From Deinandra increscens subsp. villosa (lineage: Eukaryota; Streptophyta; Magnoliopsida; Asterales; Asteraceae): a stretch of DNA of 64,000 nt. Both the position numbers and the translations under genes were made by a program. The notes under the pieces were generated by a model, which made no database searches, was not told the DNA's origin, and saw nothing but the letters and a program-made list of their open reading frames with translations. Below, piece after piece: positions 57,178 through 64,000 of the stretch (within the stretch, counting starts at the first letter, position 1; every line of letters begins with the position of its first letter). The DNA is taken from the NCBI GenBank assembly GCA_039602395.1, contig JBCNJP010000012.1, forward strand, positions 25,052,396-25,116,395, given 5' to 3'.

Positions 57178-59785
57178 GTTCGAACAAAAGCTAGGAGAGA
57201 CTATGGAGGTATACATAGATGATATGGTAATCCCTGGATGTCAGCGCCCATGTCCAGGATGTTAGAGAATCTTTTGATATTCAGGACAAGCACAACATGA
57301 AGCTGAACCCAGAAAAGTGACATTTTGGTGTGGGTGCCGGCAAAATAATGTGTTACATGGTGACCAAAAGAGGAATCGAAGCAAGCCCGGAGCAAATCCG
57401 TGATATAGTGAATTGAAATCGCCAGAGTCAACCAAGGATATACAAAGGATGACAGGTCGGGTTGCAGCCCTGAAAAGATTCATTTCCAAATCCTCGGAGA
57501 GGTGTCGGGATTTCTATGGTATTATGAGGAAGAATAAAAGGTTTGAATGGACGTCCCAACACGAACAAGCTTTCCATGATTTGAAAGCTTATCTATCCTC
57601 GGCACCCCTCCTAATGAAGCCGAATCAAGGGGAGCCTTTATCGTTATACCTTGCAGTTTCAAGAAACACGGTAACTGCGATCCTAACCAAGGATGCAGAC
57701 AGTTAACAACACCCGATATACTACGTAAGTAAAAGTCTTCTTGATGCTTAATCCAGGTACTCGCACTTAGAAAAACTTATATTAGCCCTAAGTATGGCCT
57801 CTACTAAACTTAGACATTATTTTGAGACTTATACTATACATGTGAAAACTAACTACCCTATAAAGTCTGTCTTGAGGAAACTTGAAATGTCAGGAAGGAT
57901 GGCAAAATGGTCCCTGAAATTGAGTGCTTACAACCTGGTATATGAAGCAAGAACAACCATAAAATCACAAGCTCTAGCAGACTTTGTGGCTGATTTCAGT
58001 AATGATATCCAAGACGAAGCAGATCAAAAATTCCAGAGCCTGCAGCAAGAAGAATTCTCAGGATGTTGGAATCATACTAAAATCGCCACAGGGGGACATG
58101 ATACCCCAGGCTGTTAGGTGTGGATTCCAGGAAACCAATAATGAAGCGGAGTATGAAGCCCTGATTGCTGGCCTACAACTAGCTCTACATCTTGGGATCC
58201 AGAACATCCAGCTATACGTCGATTCCCTACTTTTAGCTAATCACTTTAATGGAACTTATGTAGTGAAAGGAGAGAAACTGGCCAAATACCTAGAGGTCGT
58301 GAAAGCCATATCCCAGGATTTTCAAATTTTCGACATTCAACAAGTACCCAGGGATGAAAATGCTGAAGCGGGTGCACTAGCAAACCTGGGATCGGCGTTA
58401 AAAGCAATGGAAGATACACATATTCCCATAGTCCACATACTAACTCCAGCAATCAATCAACAACAGAACTTGGAAGACATTGACCCTGGGGGCATGGTTT
58501 TGGCATCCTATACCCAGGATGCACAGAGTCCCAAGATACCTTGTCATCCTGGACCAGACCTATTATAGAGTATCTACAAAGCGGCTCCATCCCAAAAGAA
58601 GAAAAGGACACCAGAGCATTCAGAACCAGAATGGCCAGGTACATTCTTATTAAGGGAAAATTATATAGAAAGTCTATTGCAGGAACATACCTAAGATGCT
58701 TGGAAAATGACGAAGCCCTAGAAGTACTCAAAGACATTCACGAAGGTGATTGTGGAAATCACACATGGGGCAGGTCCCTGATGTCCAAGATCTTGAGAAC
58801 AGGTTACTTTTGGCCATCCTTGAGAAATGATTCCCAGGATTTTTCTCTTAAATGTGATGCTTGTCAGAGACACGCCAATATTCCTCATCAACAAGCTGAA
58901 CCCCTACATCCTATCCCTGCATCCTGGCCCTTTATGAAGTGGATGATGGACATTGTGGGAAAGCTACCCAGAGCACAAGGCGGAAAAGTCTTCATGTTAG
59001 CTATGACTGATTACTTCTCAAAGTGGATAGAGGCTGAGGCATATGTCCAAGTCAGGGAAAAGGAAGTTATTTCGTTCATCAAGAGGAACATCATAACGAG
59101 ATTTGGCATACCTTCTGAAATAGTTTGTGACAATGGGTCCCAATTCATTGGCAAAAGGACTACCAGATTCTGTGAAAGTTGGGGGATAAAAATGATAACC
59201 TCTACACCGGTGCATCCTCAGGCTAATGGCAAGGCAGAGTCAAGCAACAAGATCATCATAAAAAATTTGAAGAAAAGACTCAAGGAAAAGAAAGGAAAAT
59301 GGGCAGAGGAACTACCACTAGCATTGTGGGCTGATAGAACCACATCCAAGAATGCCACAGGCCAAACCCCTTTTTCCTTGGTCTTTAGTACGGAAGCAGT
59401 CATTCCAACAGAAATGGTTGTCCCCACATTCAGAGTCATCAGCCAGACCCAGGATGCAAATGATGAATCCTTGTCTGACGACTTAGATACCGTGGATGAG
59501 CTATGAGAGCAAGCTGCTTGGAGAATGGCCGCATATCAACAAAGAATATCTAAGACCTACAACAAGCATGTAAGGATCAGAAGGTTCGGGGTAGGCGACT
59601 TGGTTCTAAGGAAGGCATTTCAGAATACGACGAATCCAGGGGATGGTAAGCTTGCCCCTGAATGGGAAGGCCCCTATTTGATTGACTCGGAGGCAGGTAA
59701 GGGGGCATATTGGCTTGCCAATATGGAAGGTGAGTTATTGCCGAGACCGTGGAATGCGATTCATTTGAAAGCCTATCTCATGTAA
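57178..59785 (+). pseudogene. Element B2: rest of pol, broken
   Basis: The RT resumes with FEQKLGETMEVYIDDM, then loses frame near 57230 and 57320. The RT-linked RNase H is partly open (57413-57706) with a stop near 57705 and another near 57750. In the second RNase H a 47-bp deletion near 58073 removes the TDGAS catalytic block. The integrase is mostly open from 58541 (HEGDCGNH, CDACQRH, MDIVGKLP, CDNGSQF, KAESSNK) with TGA at 59504-59506. It ends with HLKAYLM and a stop at 59785. Confidence 0.9.
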
Positions 59786-60874
59786 GTTTAGTACCCCGGG
59801 ATGCTGTATTTCAGGTATGTCTCCTAAGAAAAAAAAATCAATCGAGGTATTTCTCTTATCAAGTGCTTCTGATATATTCTTATTTTATTCATGTTTATCA
59901 TTTTCTATGAAAACTATTAACTCTTTTGGTTGAGACACTTGGATGAAAACAGATAGCTGACCCTGGATGCATGAAGCCAGGGAAACATTTCTCCTAAGTT
60001 AGAGACTTGCCATCTCTCCTCTGTTCAAGGTATCTAATATACCTTAAGGTTTTTGGTGTTTTCACACCAACATAAGACACTCGAGGCAATACCCTAGTTC
60101 GCCGGTTCGGCCTGAGGTGGACCCTAAAATTCGCCAGCACGGCACCGGGCATGACCCCAGTTCGCCAGATCGGCACCGGGTTTAACCCCAGGATTTTTGG
60201 GCTTGACCCAAGGATCTTTGGGTTTAACACCAGAATTTTTGGGCTTGACCCCCTGGATTTTTGGGCTTAACCCCAGGATTTTTCGGCTTGACCCTAGGAT
60301 TTTTTGTTATAGTTCGAATCTAAATGAATCTAACCCCAGGATTTCTTGGGTGTAATCTAAATCTTAACATTTATTCCTGACTTATGCAGGATCTATTTAA
60401 ATAATCATGCCCTAGGATGGCACGGCAGTGCCAAATCCTTCGATTTCGGTGTCGATTAAGCAACAATTTGGATTGTTAGTAAGCATTCGGAAGCGGGATT
60501 GCACTGAGGACAGAAGAACTTGTTTGCTTGCACAGGAAAAAAGTTTAACATACCGGGATTAAACCAAGATGTCGAAGGTATGGATTATTAATTTAACATT
60601 TTTATCATACTTATGTATTTGTTCGTGCAGGAAAACTAAAGATATCATGCAAGCATATAGTTCATAAGCAGACCTATAGTAAAAAGGAAACCACCCCTTG
60701 GTTGGAATAAAGTGCCCAACCACCTCAGGGTGGCTTCAAGTCAAAACCACAGGTGATGAACCCGTGGGTGGGGCATTGTAACACCGGGAATCAAATCTCC
60801 GGCAAACCAACACAAAATAAACGGCCTTAAACAAAAGCTTCATAAAAAACAGGAGAAAGACAAAGGACCACGGG
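59786..60874. other. Element B2: 3' untranslated region with 21-bp repeats
   Basis: This is non-coding. About five units of roughly 21 bp (GGATTTTTGGGCTTGACCCCA with variants) lie at 60183-60305, after TTCGCCAG.. blocks. The paired GCGCACG motif of other copies is missing here. Otherwise it is colinear with the B3 3' UTR. Confidence 0.75.
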
Positions 60875-62584
60875 CTATTGAACGGTACCCGTGGCTACTG
60901 CATCGGCAGCCCCTGTATCATCTTGGCCCTCAGCACCCTGGGTCTTGACTTGATCCACCTCCATTTTGCTACCACCACCAGCTGTAACCAAGACAGAGCA
61001 CTCCGCATCCTGGGTCTCTTTAAAACCTTCAGGGATGGTACCTCCCAGCTCTTGCAACTTGTTCAGCCACAAGAGGTGGTTCCACTTCGGGTTCACAAGG
61101 TTCAGATCTCTGGCCTCCTTCACCATTTTGATCCTGGCTTGTAGCAGGGTTACGATGGCCGAAACCTTGGTTGTTTTCACAATATCAGCCATGACAGCAT
61201 GGAGCTCCTCCCTCGCCTGTACTGCCTTCTTCTCGTTCTCCTCAATGAGCTTCACAGTCTTGTCGTGAAGGAGCTTGGCCTTAGTGGTCTCCTTATTGGC
61301 CTAGGCAATCTTTTCCTTGGCCAGGGCCTCATCATCAGTCGCTCGCCTCTCGGCGGCAGCCAGAAGATCCAGAATGTGTGAAGCGGCCTGAAAACGAAAT
61401 GAAATCCAGGTTCAGGGTTGGTATGAAAACGAAAATTCCATTAAGGATCAGATAAGACTCACCTGTTGAACGAGGGATTTGCTCTCTGCGGGTGAAAGAT
61501 CCAAGATGGAACTGGGGGCAGTAGGAGTGGTAGCGGCAGCACTTGACCCTCGGGTCTTTCTCTTAGTCCCGGAGGCTCTGGGTGGAGGAATCTTGGTCAG
61601 GGGGGTAGGTTAGTCTTCATAGATCCAAGGACCATTATGTCATCCTCGGCGCCAGTTCCAGAGCTTAAGGCAGCGTCTATGTCATCCAGGTCGAACTTGG
61701 GAGCGGCAGCTGAGAAAGAAACCTTGAATGTCAGATCAAAGATATTTATAAATACAAACAAGTAAAATCCAGGGGTACTTACAGCTTGACATGCTGGGTG
61801 GTATGGTACGATGAGCAGAAACCTCCTCACAGTGGAATGATCGTTCAAATTCAGGGATGCTTAGAAACTTCTCCAACTTGACTTCGGTATTCTGCTCCTC
61901 AGGGCCAATCTCTAACAAACTAGGCACTGCACAGACAAACATCCAAGGTTAGTATCTCAATAAATGCATATTTTAACCCTAAATTTCTATGACAGGTCTT
62001 CCTACCCTTAACAATCCACCTATGAGGAAGCCGATGACCCCCTGGAATACTCGATCGCTTTACAAAAAAGAACCGGCCTCGTCATTCTTCTCGCTGAGTG
62101 ACACCGGATATTAGCTACAGGAATTTGGTGAGGAATTTGAACAAAAAACGGTTTGAGCCATGGGATTTCATCTCATAGACTTGGGCTAACTCAGGCAGAC
62201 CGATCAGGTGTTCCTAAAAATGGTTAACACGATCTAGGGTACCTAGGATGCGCCAAACCATGGGAAGAGTTTGAGCATAGGAAAGACCGGAGGCTTTGAA
62301 AAACTCGGCGACTAAGCCGGAAAAAGGGTAAGAGAGTCCGATGCTGAAAGGGGTTGTCGGAAAACAAACCCAGGTGCGGGACACGAAATCCGATCTCAAC
62401 CTGGGGTCGAATGGTCGGATTTTGGCTGAGGCAGGTAGCAGCCCAGATGCCTTAAGGGCGACAATGTCAGCATCGGTGAAGCTGCATGTTTCCGATTCAG
62501 GGTTTTGGAGGTATCGTTGATCAAAGAATTCTTCGATTTCTGTGGGGATAGCTTCAGACTCGGAACAAATACGTTCTTAGTCAT
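60875..62584 (-). pseudogene. Element B2: antisense accessory gene, four-exon layout, damaged
   Basis: The ATG is at 62584 (MTKN); the frame breaks within the first codons. The conserved block is readable further on (RTWVCFPTTPFSIGLSYPF, FFKASGLSYAQTLPMVWRIL). The exon 1 donor is GTAGGAAG near 62009, as in E3. Exon 2 (VPSLLEIGPEEQNTEVKLEKF) ends near 61788 before GTAAGTACC. Exon 3 is acidic (FDLDDIDAALSSGTGAEDD) and exon 4 is a coiled coil with one internal stop near 61303, ending TGTVQ at 60875. TTAAATA at 62712-62718 is the likely TATA box. Confidence 0.75.
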
Positions 62585-62874
62585 CGTCAGGCTAAGAAAC
62601 TAAAAACGAGAAGGAAGGGTGTACCTGATCGGAGAAGTGCAGAAGGAATGATGGAGCGGTGGTCACTTTTCTCTCTGAAAGAAGTGGGTAAAACCGATTG
62701 AGAGAGAGGGGTATTTAATGGGTAGAAGTTACAGAAGTGAGGTGATGTGCGCAATGATCGTGGAGCATCACTCCGAAATAAGCGGCCAGGATTGAAGTAG
62801 CTTGGATGAGTCACCAAAATTCAAAAATTCACAGCTGTGAAATTCTATCCGCAAGCTGCGAATTTGGGGGCAAT

Positions 62875-63621
62875 TGTTATACCCTGGATTTCGCGCTAAT
62901 AATGTTACTAATGTTCTTTAACAGGTTCAAACCCCTGGATGACAGATATCCATGGGATGTACTTGTAGCTAATCGGTACTATAAATTATTGTTTATTATA
63001 CCCCAGGATGCTGTACATCCAGTGACTGCATATTTATATTGTTTAACCCCAGTATGCACAGTAACCCAGCATGCTAGGGCATTGACACCAACAATTTGTT
63101 CTTGACTTTGTTTGATCGATAAGCCATCTGCAAAAGATTGAATAACAGTCAAGGAGACTTAGTCAAAGTGAGAAACACGTGTAGAATGGAAAACCCGCCG
63201 CCAAACTCGCTCAAAGCAACAACCAAGAGTCGTTGGAAGAAGATCCCTGAAATCTCAGACTATTAGTTAGGATTTTCAATGTATTTAAACGTGGCATAGG
63301 ATTAAGGGCAATCAATCCGCAATCAATTGTACTCGGAATATTTCGTTTGGTAATAAAGAGGCAACGTGTGTTATCGTTGCCGAAGGGGTTTTTTATGCCG
63401 GCAATCCATGAAGACATTCAAGGATTAAGGGCTTTCCCCCCTTTCAAATCTCGTTGTTCATAGTTGCATCCAGGGAAGTGTTTACTTGTGTTTCCATTCA
63501 TGTAAACTAAACTTTGGATTTCAACAAACTGATCTAATTTTTAGTATCTTACATTCAGGGAACCATACCTCTCAAACTAATTTGGTTACTTAATTTAGCT
63601 TCATAATTTTTGACCAAAACA
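62875..63621 (+). mobile_element. Element B2: 3' LTR
   Basis: It follows GAATTTGGGGGCAAT, starts TGTTATACCCTGG and ends ACCAAAACA. The hairpin GGCAACG/CGTTGCC is perfect near 63360. About 40 bp present in other B LTRs are missing near 63305. CTTCC (63622-63626) follows as target site; its reverse complement GGAAG is at 3396-3400. Confidence 0.9.
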
Positions 63622-63942
63622 CTTCCGACTTTGACTGGGTCTACATGACCGTTATTTACCTTCTTATTCCTGGCTTAGTCACATAGAGTCAAATAAAAAG
63701 ACTAGTAACGGTGTCCTAGCATGCAGGGTATCCGTGCATGCTGGGATTAAGTAGATGCACGGGATTAAGTAGATAGATAAATTTAGAGTACATTACATCC
63801 TGGGATAGTAATTAAATAAAACATAAATAGAAATTTTTGGGTTAGGTTACCGAAAACGCAATCCATGTATGCTTAACACCCAGGGGTCCTTAGCTGTCGG
63901 AGCTTACTAGTAAAAATCAGGGTCAGAATTCAGGGTATAACA
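63622..63942 (-). mobile_element. Element B1: first half of an LTR, inverted
   Basis: The reverse complement starts TGTTATACCCTGAATTCTG at 63942 and ends AGTCAAAGTCGGAAG at 63622. It joins base for base with 3396 onward (GGAAGCACGTG) to give a complete B-type LTR with GGAAG duplicated. A 14-bp phrase (GCACGGGATTAAGTAGAT-like) is repeated near 63745-63775. Confidence 0.8.
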
Positions 63943-64000
63943 ATTGCCCCCAAAATTCGCAGCTTGTAGATAAGATTTACAGCTGTGAATTTCCAAACCA
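63943..64000 (-). other. Polypurine tract and 3' UTR of an element on the minus strand
   Basis: The reverse complement shows CACAGCTGTAAATCTTATC, then GAATTTTGGGGGCAAT directly before the LTR start, as in all Tat copies here. The body of this element lies right of the window. Confidence 0.75.

Overview
This is a gene-poor, repeat-saturated plant nuclear window, most likely from a eudicot; I cannot name the species. Almost every base is explained by transposable elements nested inside one another. I found no host gene with confidence and no RNA genes. One assembly gap of 500 N lies at 9207-9706.

Most elements are Ty3/gypsy LTR retrotransposons of the Tat type. They have a gag with a CHHC zinc knuckle, a protease, an RT with YIDDM, a second RNase H after the RT-linked one, an integrase without chromodomain, an antisense gene between pol and the 3' LTR, and a primer site matching tRNA-Lys. 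I name the copies A (1-2849 and 22801-23343), B1 (3396-6737 and 63622-63942), B2 (2850-3395, 23344-24113, 43658-46292, 57173-63621), B3 (24114-24198 and 34963-43657), C (24199-34962), D (46293-57172) and E3 (10405-16298). Other elements are a CACTA transposon (16299-22800, minus strand), the end of a Copia-like element (up to 10399) and an unclassified LTR (6888-7558).

Target-site duplications (TSDs) fix the nesting. D lies in the RT of B2 (ATGGT on both sides). B3 lies in the gag of B2 (CATAT). C lies in the 5' LTR of B3 (GTACG). B2 lies in an LTR of B1 (CTTCC). A lies in the 5' LTR of B2 (GTTGC/GGTGC). The CACTA element lies in the 5' LTR of A, E3 in a CACTA intron, and the Copia-like element in E3. 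The B2/A/B1 pieces left of 6.7 kb are inverted relative to their partners right of 22.8 kb. The simplest explanation is that the contig left of the N gap was scaffolded backwards.

D is intact: 899-bp LTRs with no difference seen, a full gag-protease frame, a full RT-RNaseH-integrase frame and an intact antisense gene. The other Tat copies carry stops, frameshifts and deletions. Many stops are CAG to TAG, as expected from deamination of CHG-methylated cytosine.

The most interesting biology is in the Tat elements. (1) gag-protease and pol are in one frame separated by TAG-CAA-TTA, the tobamovirus-type readthrough context, and this nine-mer is unchanged in four copies. (2) The antisense gene has four exons, three short GT-AG introns with preserved phase and its own conserved TATA-type promoter; the layout recurs in five copies. 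(3) The LTRs carry consecutive hairpins after AATAAA whose stems covary between families. (4) The leader between the primer site and the gag ATG is an open, apparently codon-constrained frame.
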